In this document: piece by piece, positions 21,855 to 33,054 of the stretch
Layout: each line of letters begins with the position of its first letter
Position numbering within the stretch: the first letter of the stretch is position 1
Source: Vitis vinifera
Lineage: Eukaryota; Streptophyta; Magnoliopsida; Vitales; Vitaceae
Direction of reading: 5' to 3'
Length of the DNA: 64,000 nt
NCBI RefSeq assembly: GCF_030704535.1
Contig: NC_081808.1
Location: 19,466,501-19,530,500, forward strand
The notes under the pieces: model-generated
Seen by the model: the letters and a program-made list of their open reading frames with translations, nothing else
Database searches by the model: none
Told to the model about the DNA's origin: nothing
Translations under genes and position numbers: made by a program

Positions 21855-23836
21855 ATGATGAGCAAAGAATTAAAGCAAGTTTTGATCCCTGGTCCACTGA
21901 TCATTGGTGCTGGGCCTTCAGGTCTTGCTGTAGCTGCATGCCTTAAAAAAAGAGGAGTACCCTCGTTGATCCTGGAGAAGGAGAACTGTATGGCCTCCTT
22001 ATGGAATCTGAAGACATACGACCGTCTAAGACTCCACCTCCCAAAGAAGTTCTGTGAACTTCCTTACATGAAATTTCCTTCAGAATTTCCAGCTTACCCG
22101 ACAAAGCAGCAGTTTATAAGTTACTTAGAGGATTATGCTAAAAGCTTCTCAATTGAGCCCATGTTTGGACAGGAGGTTCGATGGACTAAGTATGATAGAA
22201 GCATGAGACTGTGGCAGGTAGAAGCCAAAGAATCCAAGTTTCTGTGCCGGTGGCTCATTGTGGCTACTGGTGAGAATGCGGAACCAGTGGTACCAGAGAT
22301 TGCGGGCATCTCGAATTTTGGAGGAAGATTGCTGCACACTAGCATATACAAGAATGGAGCTGATTTCAAAGGAAGTAAGGTTTTGGTTGTGGGCTGTGGC
22401 AACTCTGGCATGGAAGTTAGTTTGGATCTATGTAATAGTGGTGCTCAAGTTTCTTTAGTAGTGAGAGATAAGGTACCACCTCTTGTTTCATCTTTTTTTT
22501 TTTTTTCTTGTCTTTTCCTTTCCTTTTCCCCTCCATGTTCTGCTTTCTTGTCTGTGTTCATAACCACATGAAGTTCCTCTTCCTATGAATATCAAACCAA
22601 ACACAAACCCCAAAGCCACAAAAAAAAAAGGGAGTTATGTATTCCTCTTTTATTTTATTTTTGCCAAGTTCCTAGTTTCAGCTTCACAACAAAACTTTTC
22701 CAGCTCCACTGTAGGTGCTTACATAATCTGGCTTCATAAAACCAACTTTTTTTTTTTCTTCATGTCAGAATTGTAAAAGAAGTTTCCCAGTGAGAGATTT
22801 TTAATATGCTGGTAAATTCTGGTTCATAAATCAGTAATAGTTCCCTGATTCGTATTCTACTTCTATCATCTTGCAGTTGCATGTTTTGCCCAGAGAAATA
22901 TTTGGAATCTCCACCTTTGCTCTGTCCATGTGGCTGCTAAAATGGTTTCCAGTAAGCTTAGTTGATGGGTTGATCCTCCTATGTTCACGGATGATCCTTG
23001 GAGACACAGGCCAAATTGGGATCAAAAGACCAGAATTCGGTCCCCTTCACCTGAAGAATGCTACAGGAAAGACCCCAGTATTGGATGTCGGTGCTGTAGC
23101 TAAAATCAGGTCTAGTGAGGTGAAGGTTAGTGTCAGCTTTTGTGCCTTACATCACATTCAATAATAGTTGCTACAGAAACAAAAGGAAAAAATAATAATA
23201 CTGTTAATCAGACTGAAACATATAAAAACTTAAACAAATATAAGCATTTAGGTTTACAATAGTTCAGATGTGCCTAAACAGAAGCCATGTTGGCTCCATG
23301 ATTAGTAAGAGAGCATTTTATCAAAGTTCTTAATTGCTGAAAATTTGTCCATATTTTTAGTCTACTGTCGATAAAATTAGCGAGTACGTGCCTAACAATT
23401 TGCTAAAATTGGCAGGTGGTTTGTGGCATTCGAAGATTCACAGCTAAAGGTGTAGAATTTGTGAATGGAGAAGTACAGGAGTTCGACTCAGTAATCCTAG
23501 CGACAGGTTATAGAAGCAACGTAGCCTCATGGCTCAAGGTAAAATGAAGACCCTTTACAATGACTTGGAAAATTATATATAGTGTGCCATTTTACAGATT
23601 TGTGAAGCTCTATTAAATTTTAAATTTTCTTACAAAAGGAGGGCAACTTCTTCAGTCAGAAAGACGGTTATCCCAAAAATCCATTCCCAAACAATTGGAA
23701 AGGCGAGGATGGCGCATATAGCGTTGGCTTCACCAGGCGAGGCTTGTATGGGGCTTCAATTGATGCTCAGAGAGTAGCAGAAGATATTGCAAGGCAATGG
23801 AAATCCCAAATGAAGCATTTGCATCTTGACTTATAG
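21855..23836 (+). CDS. YUC: YUCCA flavin-containing monooxygenase (indole-3-pyruvate to auxin)
   Basis: Converts indole-3-pyruvate to indole-3-acetic acid with NADPH and oxygen. Exons 21855-22472, 22877-23125, 23416-23538 and 23639-23836 join in phase 0 to give 395 residues, the usual YUCCA size with the usual four exons. FAD site GAGPSG at residues 18-23, ATGENAE near 145, [11 protein letters not shown] (FMO signature), NADPH site GCGNSG at 180-185, LPREIFG at the start of exon 2, and ILATGY near 316-321. I chose MMSKE at 21855 because family members begin shortly before the FAD motif. The frame stays open upstream to an ATG at 21645 (465 residues) through a hydrophobic stretch. YUC2/YUC6-like members are the closest I can recall; the exact subclade is uncertain. 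Confidence 0.93.
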
Positions 23837-26800
23837 GCCAATTTGTACAAGTAGTTATGAAGAGAAGAGAATAACAGTTAGGCATTTGATTCCTGATCAG
23901 TTTACTTTCAGTAGTGTAATGTACTAATTAAACCTGTTCTAAAGGATGAGAAACTGATACACTTAGGAGATAGTAGCTAAAAGGGCTTTGATCATTAGTT
24001 TGTTTTCTGCAGGAAGAGCTACTGCAGTCAGAGTGTTAGGCTCACTAGCTCTCTTGTATTTCTTTCCCCTAGTGACATGGAGTGTGGTAATTTAGTCAAA
24101 ACCTATATACACAGTTGTTCATGCTACATCATATGTTGCATCATTTCTTATGTTGAATTTGCATGGATGGATAATGTTAGGTTCATTTTTTTCTTGTTTG
24201 CGGGAAAAAAGGCAAAAAATAAAAACGGGTCGATCTCAATTAAGGCTACTGTCCAATGTTGCCAATAGTCGTCCCCTACATGTACTACCCTACGTGGCCT
24301 AAAACCATGACTGTTCATCAACCAAAGTCCAAACACTCCTTTTTCTGCCAGAAGTTCCATTCTTCAGCAGCCAAGAAGATGGTTCTGAGAATCACACTTT
24401 GCTTTTGGCACTTGATCTTGAACAAGTGGCAATAAACTGGTATTTCCATATGGGCAGGTAGCTAAGAACAGTCAAATGACCTCAAAATGATCCCAGCCTC
24501 ATGCTCTAGAGTCTAGACTTGCACTTGGGGGGATGAGCCTTTTTTTCAATGTTGCACACCCCTTTCATTATTGAACAACAAATGACAAGAACATCTAAAT
24601 TGGAAGTCCAAGTGCCAAAAGAACTTTCCAGAGTCAGAAAAATAAGGCTGCCCAACAAAAAAACACGAGTGCCGTAGCTCCATTTTGGACTTCCTGTCCA
24701 TTTTTATCTAAATCGCTTTACTAACAAAAAAATTTGTCTCTGTATACCCCAGAACATTTAAAAGCTGAAAACCAAAGGCATCAAACCATACCATACCATC
24801 TGATGATCCAAACAGGTACTTCATCGCTTATAAAGGCCATATCATATATGCCACATTGTTCCATCCGATGCTCTTTAAATCACACCAAGAAAAACCGTCC
24901 GAGCTTGCGCTATCAGCAGTTGAGTCTAGTTGTTTCCAATCATCAATCCAGAACCCACTAGCAAGTAGGATGGTCCCCGCCCACTGTAACCATGCGATCT
25001 AACGAAACACTGAAAAGATCTTCAGTTCGTGCCAAGCTCCATGGCCCAGTTATGAGTTCTCCAAATAATTGCCTAAGGACCACAGATTTCCTAAAAGGCT
25101 TTCTGGGAGGCGTTAGTGCATTGCCTTTTTTTCACTTTTTAGTACCATGTCACATTCCATACGTTCTGCATTTGTTAACTACTGGATAGATGTTATCTAC
25201 AAACAGAAACTGAAAGAAACCGGAATCAAAATTCTCTTTAATCAGTTCCATTTAGGAATTAAGTAATTCAGATGTCATAGGGTGGTGACCATGTCTAAGG
25301 ATCATCCAATCAAACAAGCCACACTCAGCAATCAGTTCAAAGGAGAAGGATTAAATCCCCAAGGAAGGACTGAAGTATCAATTCCTCACCCTTTCGGCAA
25401 AAGTTGGTGATTCACATGATCTTTGATCCCAAGCCACATTGCCCACATGCCTTTCCCTGTCAAATGAAGCCAAATCCTGCAGAATCAAACGAATATTTGG
25501 TTCTAAGTACAAGGCCATTGGCGACATATAGTAGAAACAAGCAGGTGAAGCTTTGCAGATATTACAAGCGTGATCTGTAATGGAAAGAAAACATCAAATT
25601 CACCGCCATAGATTTAGGCACCATGCTTTCGTATTTACATATATTCACCAGAGTAAATCCCAAGAATTAATCTCATCTTTGTTAACTAGAAATTGGAGGA
25701 AGAAGTGAATTGATTTCAGATCAGTCACAGTGTAGAGACGGGGACATCTATCTGACGAGGACGTCCATCAGCAGTGCACTTAGGTGAGTGTAGCTAATAA
25801 GCCAAAAACAGCACCCACTTATAGAAATGCCAGAACCTAAGAGTCTGACACTGTCATATCGACATGTTCTAATCACAAAAATGGATATCATTAACTCTAG
25901 CTTCTTCCTGGCTTCCAAGTCAAAGACGCCACTGAATCATTGCTCCTTGGAGTCAATTTCAGGACCAGCTGATGCCAGTAGTTTTCAGCAAAAATATAAA
26001 TCGTGTTTCATAAGAAAATATTCCCAGCAAATAATCTTAACAATATTATATGTAGTCTTGAGAAGAAAAAAAAAATCCCTCTAGTATAGAGGACCGCGTT
26101 TCCAAGTTCAACACGAAATCATAACGGGTCTCCAGTGATATCGTCTCAATTCGGATTTCACAGTTGAACAAGGCAGTAGCATTCAGTTAGCATCAACTAG
26201 CAATTCTCCAGATGACTGCAGAGTATTCATTAATACCAGATATACTAAGGTGAGGGTTGTTATGCAATATGTATATACATATATAAACTGGGTAATTTTG
26301 AATCTGTTAATGCTGTGCTAAGAGTGTGTATCTTGTGTGATCACAAGCCAGCAACTGGGCCGTCTTACCTTTCAGTCAGAAACAGAGGAAAGTGATTATC
26401 AGGGGAAGGTCTTCTAAAATCATTTAGGATTATACCAATCTAGTGACTGTTCAGTGTTTCAAGAGTTATTGGACTTTCCTCCCCTTGATACAAAGTTTGA
26501 GCAAGAAAAATAATTTCAGTTTTTAGCAATGCGTCTCTACAACTGAAGAGGACTAATTTGATGAACAATTTGGAAAATTTTCAACATGTTTGTTGGTTAG
26601 GTCTTTCAACTTGTACCATTCCCTTTCTTAGCCAGGGACTTTTATCTGTTACGCACCACTTAACATTCCCACTCTTCATTTCTGGAGTACAAATGTGCTC
26701 TTGCCTATGCCTATGGTGCATGCAGAACATAGAAAGCACAGAAAAAGACTCAAGAAGAAACAGTATTAATGACCACATTAAGTTCACTTTTAAACCCAAT

Positions 26801-29699
26801 TTTGGTTTCTTCATGCATGCAAATCCTACATTCATAGATTCATCGATTGATACATGCATTTTCTAACTCACATTCATCAAATATTTTGGCTTCTTCATCT
26901 ATGTAAAATACTACATACATATATAGATTAATGGATTTTCATAGATTGATGCATTTTTCTAGTATGGTTGCATACATTAATTAAATTCATCCTAAAAGAA
27001 CTCAAAATTCATGAAAGTTATGTTCCCATCTAAAAATCAATTACCGTTCCATGAAAGTAGATTAAGATGTCTACTCCAACATGATGACCTTAGCTTTGGT
27101 ATCAACTTTTAAATTGAGTTTTGATCATCTTATCTGAAAATTAAATGGTATCCAATGATTTGAATCTTTTATGACATTAAACATCACTATCATTTAGATG
27201 ACTCATTTTGAAGTTGAAAAGCGATATTAGTGCATTCCAATACAAAGAACTTAATTTTCGCTTATCGATGAGATAATTTATAAAGAAGTATATATAAAAG
27301 ATTCGTAATCCCTCTCTCCACTCATTATTTTCTTATTATCTCTTATCCATCATTAAGAACCGCTTAAAAGTAAAAGTAGGAGCATAAAGATTAAAGACTT
27401 CAAAATTATTATTTTCATATTTCTACTATTAAAATTTTAGCATTATTGATCAATGCATGCACTATTTCATTCATATTTTTAATTGTTTTTTGATACTTAA
27501 ATCAATAAAATATTAGTGCATATGTTGTTAGAACCATGGTTAAGAATTTGTAATCTTTCTCTTCCTTGGTCTTGATCATAATTTCTATTTCAGTTATGAT
27601 AAGATTATTTGTACCTATCACAATGTTATTTTCACAACATCAAAGCCATGAATAGATGAATTTGCACCTAGAGTACTTGTCCTCTATCAGTAATCAGAGG
27701 CACAGTCTAATCTTATTGTGTAATCGTTTCAGGCTTTGGAAGGGCATAGAGTCTCACCGTTCCCAACCCTTCAACTTGCACCGTTTTGGCCTCCTTTTAC
27801 GTCAAAACGGGCCACCCTGTTTTGACCTTTATGTGTTAAAATGCACCGAATTTTAATTTCACCCTTTTGACTTGTCTGCACTACAACGCACCGTTTTATT
27901 TAGAACGTGAAGAGGCATGGGGGGGCTTCAGGCTTGGTAGGTGGTGTGTCACTGTGTCTCCTTCTCTCAGTCTGTACCTGGGCCCAGATCCCGAAGACCA
28001 AAAGGGTGATCCGATGGTGGAGGAGGGGCGGGGGTGCTGGGGTTCCAGAAACGTGACTGAGCCATAAGATGCAACAGTGGGCGTCGGCATGGTAAAAGAG
28101 CCCAGATATGTAGGATTCGTAAGATCTCATCTCATGTCTTTTTGGAATGAGTGCGAGCATTTTCAGTCAGTTTCTTAAGGTTGGTGAAGAATCTCTGATA
28201 CCGTGTGAGTGCGACACTCACTGAATTTTCCCATTTACAGTAAAATAATTTCCCATTCTTTCTCTCGGGCCATGGGCGAACTTGGGACAATGGCGTGCCA
28301 TTTACGAAAGATACCAGATGCTGCTACTACTGCTTACTACTACTACCTACTACCATTATCAATCTTATTCCTCAGTCACACCCAAGTTAACACAGAGATG
28401 CCGCTTTTAGGTGATGGATGTTTGCACACCCCTTGAGCGCCATGAGGCTGTCTCCTCATTTCAGCATCTTGTAGTTACACCAAACGTCACCCTTTGGTAA
28501 GTAAAGTTTGACAGAGGATCATACACAATGATGGTTACCAACAATGTGGACCCGACTTGACCCGATATAATAATCACTGCGCAAAGCCCACCACCATCCC
28601 ATTTCCTCTCCATCTTCCACCGTCATTGCCATCCCATGGTTGGTCAATGATGTGGGGTCCCGACATTCTCGAGGCAATCCACGTGTCTCTCTGTCCTGCC
28701 AGTCAAATTCTCAACAAAGTGTAAAACCATCATTTCTATGGTTCCACCCGCGTAACATTTGGCTCAAACTGGGTGCATTGGGTGGTCTCAGATACCCTAG
28801 CCTAGATGTAAATGAATCTGTACATTTTTTTCTCCACATGATCGATAGAGCATATTTAGAACTCCAATGAATGACAGTAATTTTTGTACATGGTGATCAG
28901 CCATGCGACATTGACTTCTTACGCAGCATGCGACTGCAAAACAAAGTAAAATGGCAGAGATGGCGCTTTGGGAGAAGAAAATCTTACTGTGCAATAGCCA
29001 CAGAAGGATTATGCTCCCAAGCAAACAAATTAGTAGGACACAGTAAAAGACACTACTGATAGGCGGAAGTGAACGTATTGAAGTTTTATACTATTTGTTC
29101 TTGCTTAAAGAGAACTGCATGCTTGTCCAATCTGAACTGGAGTCATTAATTCATAACAAGACAAAAGAGAAAAAAACACATGAAGTGGATCCAGCCTTTG
29201 GGATTGTAGTTTTGATTTCATATTGAAATAAAGGCTTGTGGTTAATTGTGACAGGTTGATATTGATATGAAAATTGAGGCTGCGTGCTGTCCCATGAATG
29301 CTCTGAGTTCATATATTGGCCAACCCTATGAAGTATGGTCACACAACATGTTGCAGATATGTGTGGTGATTGAATGGATTCCTCTTTTACATGCGTGAGA
29401 AAGCAATGCTGCATGAGAATGAGAGGTCACCATAACTCTCTCTCAAAGGAGTTCATTACATGATTTTACGAAGTTCATTTTTCTGTGATCTTCTTTGAAG
29501 TTGACTCCTAAACTAGCGACTCATACTCGGTTTTTTTCATAATTCCTGGATAAAATTCATAGAGAGAAGTGACAGAATGACCAGAAGATCATTGTGAACC
29601 TAGTAATCTCCATATCAAATCCTACAGCTTTTACGAAGAAAACAAAAAATAAAAGATTAAAAACAGGTGATCTTATTTATTTTTCATTTTCCATGTTCT
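23837..29699. other. 5.9 kb between YUCCA and OFP; no secure gene
   Basis: 23837-24070 is the likely YUCCA 3' UTR. 24300-26500 has a more gene-like base composition than the flanks and holds a possible spliced minus-strand unit, listed separately. 26870-27560 is AT-rich with nothing recognised. 27640-28480 is GC-richer, with repeated CACCGTTTT/CAAAACGG words between 27776 and 27897 and short overlapping frames on both strands. A minus-strand frame starting at 28090 (MPTPTVASYGSVTFLEP) meets a GT at its GGGCCCAG, but no partner exon was found. 28490-29690 shows nothing I can name. Confidence 0.35.
24958..26413 (-). other. Possible 3' end of a spliced minus-strand gene, unrecognised
   Basis: Three minus-strand segments join in frame: 26369-26413 (donor AAAG|GTAAGA), 25390-25476 (acceptor TTCTGCAG|G, donor AAGG|GTGAGG) and 24958-25072 (acceptor CCTTAG|G). 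Translated, they read RPSPDNHFPLFLTE, then IWLHLTGKGMWAMWLGIKDH, then QLFGELITGPWSLARTEDLF, ending GGDHPTC and a stop. Phases agree across both junctions, and an alternative acceptor 18 bases upstream of the last exon is also in frame. I recognise no family, and found no convincing upstream exon or start. Segments this short can be open by chance, so this may be a non-coding transcript or nothing. Confidence 0.25.
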
Positions 29700-30782
29700 T
29701 CAGAGAGCTTTAGACGCCCGTTTGTGGGTCGGGGGTTTACAGAACAGAACATCCCAAATCTCTGTGAAAGCCTCGACGATGACTCCATGGTGGTGGCGCG
29801 AGTTCAGGGACAGAAAACAGTGGAGGAGCTGCTCCAAGTCCTTCTCTTCGAACATCTGTTTCTCCAGTATCATCTCCATCATTGACCTCTTGAAATCTTC
29901 GTAGGGGTCCTCCGATTTCTTCACCACTGCAAAACTCTCCCTAACCTTTCCGTCCACAGTACAGGGTATCAGCCTCTGGAACATTGACAACCTCGCCGGC
30001 GACTCACTTTCTGGAGACGACAGCCCACTTGTCTTCGCGTTTCTTGGTGACCCGCCTCCCTTATCGCTCTTCGAAACGCAGCGTTTAACCTTCTTAACCT
30101 TCTTCGCGTTCTTCTTTTTCTTACGCCTCACTCCATTCATGGGCATCTCGCGTATTGTCTCCAAATGAGGATTGAACTCCGACGATGAATCAGTGGAGAA
30201 GCTTCTTGAAGAAGAAACTAGGGTTTCTGTTTCCTCACCGTCATTCTCCTGACCACAGTCACTGCTAAACAACCCACTGTCAGCTGAAGAAGTACTCATG
30301 CGAACTCTAAACGCTGCTTTCTTCTTTTTACTCCTCCGTTTCTTCTTCTCCGCCGTGGGAGGTGGCGGTGGAGGCAACACATCATCGTCCGACTCCCCGG
30401 AAACAGATGAGTTATATATTTTCTGGCGAGGGTTGTCGTCGTAGACCTTGGCAACCACGTGCCACTTGTCTTCCTTCTTCCACTTGAACTCCGGCGATTC
30501 GCTGTCATCGTCATCGGAGAAGCATTGCCTGGAGGACCTCGACCCCAAACCACACCCGACGGATATGATCGCAGAAGACACGTGGCGCTTGAGGGAGTTG
30601 CGATGGGGTTTGGGCGGAGGCGGGGTCGCCGGTAAGTCGAGGTGGATGACTTCAGGGTTAGCCGGAGAGAGGCGGAAGAACACAGGAACAGGATTTTCAG
30701 GAAGACTGGACGGATCCTTGGAGCGACAGGATTGGAAAGATGGGATGACTCGCGAAATCCGAAGCTTGAAACGTCTCGCCAT
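29700..30782 (-). CDS. OFP7: OVATE family transcriptional repressor (OFP7-like)
   Basis: Plant-specific repressors that bind TALE homeodomain proteins and affect cell elongation and organ shape; nuclear. Intronless, 360 residues. The N-terminus MARRFKLRISRVIPSFQSC is the short basic start typical of this subgroup, followed by a Pro-rich segment, acidic/Ser stretches, a PPPPPP run, and Lys/Arg clusters near 145-155 and 225-240 that could act as nuclear localisation signals. The OVATE domain is at about 284-347 (SEDPYEDFKRSMMEMI, DLEQLLHCFLSLNSRHH, FTEIWDVLF). It is the only secure minus-strand gene here. A (GA)n tract lies in its leader. Recalled Arabidopsis neighbour order (At2g18500 beside At2g18510) supports OFP7 over OFP6/OFP8. 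Confidence 0.93.
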   Translation of the reverse strand: MARRFKLRISRVIPSFQSCRSKDPSSLPENPVPVFFRLSPANPEVIHLDLPATPPPPKPHRNSLKRHVSSAIISVGCGLGSRSSRQCFSDDDDSESPEFKWKKEDKWHVVAKVYDDNPRQKIYNSSVSGESDDDVLPPPPPPTAEKKKRRSKKKKAAFRVRMSTSSADSGLFSSDCGQENDGEETETLVSSSRSFSTDSSSEFNPHLETIREMPMNGVRRKKKKNAKKVKKVKRCVSKSDKGGGSPRNAKTSGLSSPESESPARLSMFQRLIPCTVDGKVRESFAVVKKSEDPYEDFKRSMMEMILEKQMFEEKDLEQLLHCFLSLNSRHHHGVIVEAFTEIWDVLFCKPPTHKRASKAL

Positions 30783-30785
30783 TAC

Positions 30786-30791
<6 letters not shown>

Positions 30792-30844
<53 letters not shown>
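30792..30844 (-). repeat. (GA)n tract in the OFP 5' leader
   Basis: An uninterrupted (CT)n run on the plus strand, so (GA)n in the OFP transcript, ending about ten bases before the ATG at 30782. GA/CT tracts near plant start sites can be bound by BASIC PENTACYSTEINE factors; here it could also simply be a polymorphic microsatellite. Confidence 0.85.
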
Positions 30845-30847
<3 letters not shown>

Positions 30848-30889
30848 CCAGGCGTCAAAACATGAACTGTTTGTCTCAGAAAACCGTGG

Positions 30890-30896
30890 CTTTATA
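30890..30896 (-). promoter_or_regulatory. Probable TATA box of the OFP gene
   Basis: Minus-strand TATAAAG about 110 bases upstream of the ATG. A start ~30 bases downstream would place the whole (GA)n tract in the transcribed leader. Confidence 0.45.
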
Positions 30897-32232
30897 CAGT
30901 GAGGAGTGCCTTCAAATTAATGCCTTTTTGCCGAGCAGAATAATGAAAGTTGACAACAATTTCTTCCCTTCTCCCAAACCACCTCACCCCCCTAAAAAAT
31001 CATAAAAATAAACCCACATTGTGTGTCGAGTCCGGCCTCATTCCTTGATCTGATTATGATTAAGACTAATGGCAACTGCAAGCAAGGCCGATACCATTTC
31101 CATTATAAGTAAATAGCGTGATGCCATTTCTTAGACCAATGCCCTCCACCGGCCGTACGTGAAAAAAAATATATAGGACACCACCTGCCTAGATTGTCTC
31201 TTGCAGCTGTATAATTGATGGTAAGTTGGTAACATTATTAGCCCCCCAGCTGGACACTTCCACCCCCAATTCAAAAACCCCCTTACGCTATAGACAAATA
31301 AAAATGATTGGAATATTTTAATTTCGTCATTTCCTTTGTTTTCATATTGTATGAATAACATCAATAATTGAAGGGGAAAAATGTATGGAGACAAGCAGGT
31401 TAATGCAGTGGGGGATGGAGGCGTACGAAGATGAGGAAAAGGCTTGATTCTCCCATTGAAATAATTTTGGAGGGAAGCTAAATCCTCAAAATTTGGGGAG
31501 TCTTTAGAAATTTGGATCATAGATGATCCACCCGTACAGTTGAGGGATTCTTTGACAGATTGGATACACTCAGGTACTGAAATGAAGACTACACGTGGAG
31601 CTTCATCCATTGTAATTCAAGTTTTTTTTTTCAGCTTTATTCATTTTCACATTCTTTTTCTTGGCCAAGTCAATAAAGACACGACAAATTTCGTATCTCA
31701 TGGTTGGATTCCACGTTTTCGGGTCACGCGTCCCCGCTCCGCGCTTATTTGGAAATTATTTCCTTTGCTTTATTTTTGTTTTTAGATTAAATTTATCATT
31801 TAATTCTGAACATCCATTTGGCACCACACTAAATCAAACCTTTTACATTTTAAAATATTTTAATTTGCAATTAATTGTCCTATGAAATTCTTCAACATTG
31901 AGATATAAACATTTTTTATAGCTAGTTGAAGGATTAGAATAAAATAATCATATTTTTTTTTATGAAAAGAGATTGCGAAACAAAATACTTATAAATTCGA
32001 TTGAAATATAAATCACAATAATTTTGAAAACGAAATTTTATATATAGGAAATTTGATCAACAAATAATCGACTCTACATTACAAATATCTTTCTTTTTTA
32101 ATTAAAAATTAACAATCATAAATATTTAAACCTTGAGACAATTTCGAAATATCCTCTATTTGACAGAATTTAAAACATTATTATTTTTATTATAACAATT
32201 TATTATCCACATTCAATTTTTAGGTTTGTTCG

Positions 32233-32365
32233 TGATATCCCACATGGAAAAAAAAGTTATAATGTTATATAAGTATAGACTCCTGTTATAAACATGCAGA
32301 TACGTTTTAAAGTTGTTAGGACTCCTTTAAACCCAAAATGAACAATGATCGGTGTGATTTAAGTT
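32233..32365 (+). mobile_element. Solo terminal-repeat fragment of the same TRIM family
   Basis: Begins TGATATCCCACATGG and later has ACGTTTTAAAGTTGTTAGGA and CTCCTTTAAACCCAAAATGA, the same order of blocks as the terminal repeats at 10741 and 10997. No second repeat and no primer-binding site nearby, so it looks like a decayed solo LTR. Confidence 0.5.
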
Positions 32366-33054
32366 ACAAACTTATTATTCTTGACAGCTAACACGTCTAT
32401 TTACCTTTTATCACAAACCTATTAGAAGAGATTATGTTATTAAGAAATAAAAAGAGCGCAATAAAAGAAGGGTAGCTTTATTGTAAGGAGAAAAGGCTTT
32501 TAGACGTGTAGACCCGGAGAAAAGAGGGTGAAATATGCAAAGAAGCTATGTATGAAAGCGCATGGTGGGGATCCAAGGAAACAAAATCATCTTTGCATGC
32601 GACTGTCTTCTCTTTTTTCACACTCCTTTAAGGACATGCTCATTCACATTACTAAAGCTTCTCCTTCTTTTTATATTTTCCTTTTTCTTTTCACTGTCTC
32701 TGCTTCCTGTAAAATTCAGATTGCCCTCCTTCCCCTGCCTACTACTCCCAACTCCCAACGCCTCCTTTTGAGTTTTTCCAAAATTTGAATTCAAATTGGG
32801 CTTTAATGGGCTCACCACCTGTACCTTCATGTACCAAGTCTGATAAGGAATATGCTGTGGGCCGGTCATATGGTACTGGCCTAGAAATGACCTTCTAAGC
32901 CCAAGGTCTAGATCTTTTTAACAACATTTATATAAAGAGATAATGCCTACTTTTGTGGTCATGCATACGCTAAATATTAGTTTAATAATATAATCAAGTT
33001 GGCAGGAGAAGTGGATCCACCTTGACGTGTCAAGCTTTTCTTGCTTGGATAAAT

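Noticed and set aside
26581-26859. Overlapping frames on both strands of about 100 codons
   Set aside because: Neither resembles a protein family and composition is not coding-like.
30448-31005. Plus-strand frame opposite the OFP start with a long Ser-Leu run
   Set aside because: It is the antisense of the OFP N-terminus plus the (CT)n microsatellite.
31131-31610. 159-codon minus-strand frame
   Set aside because: No recognisable domain and no support from splice sites or context.
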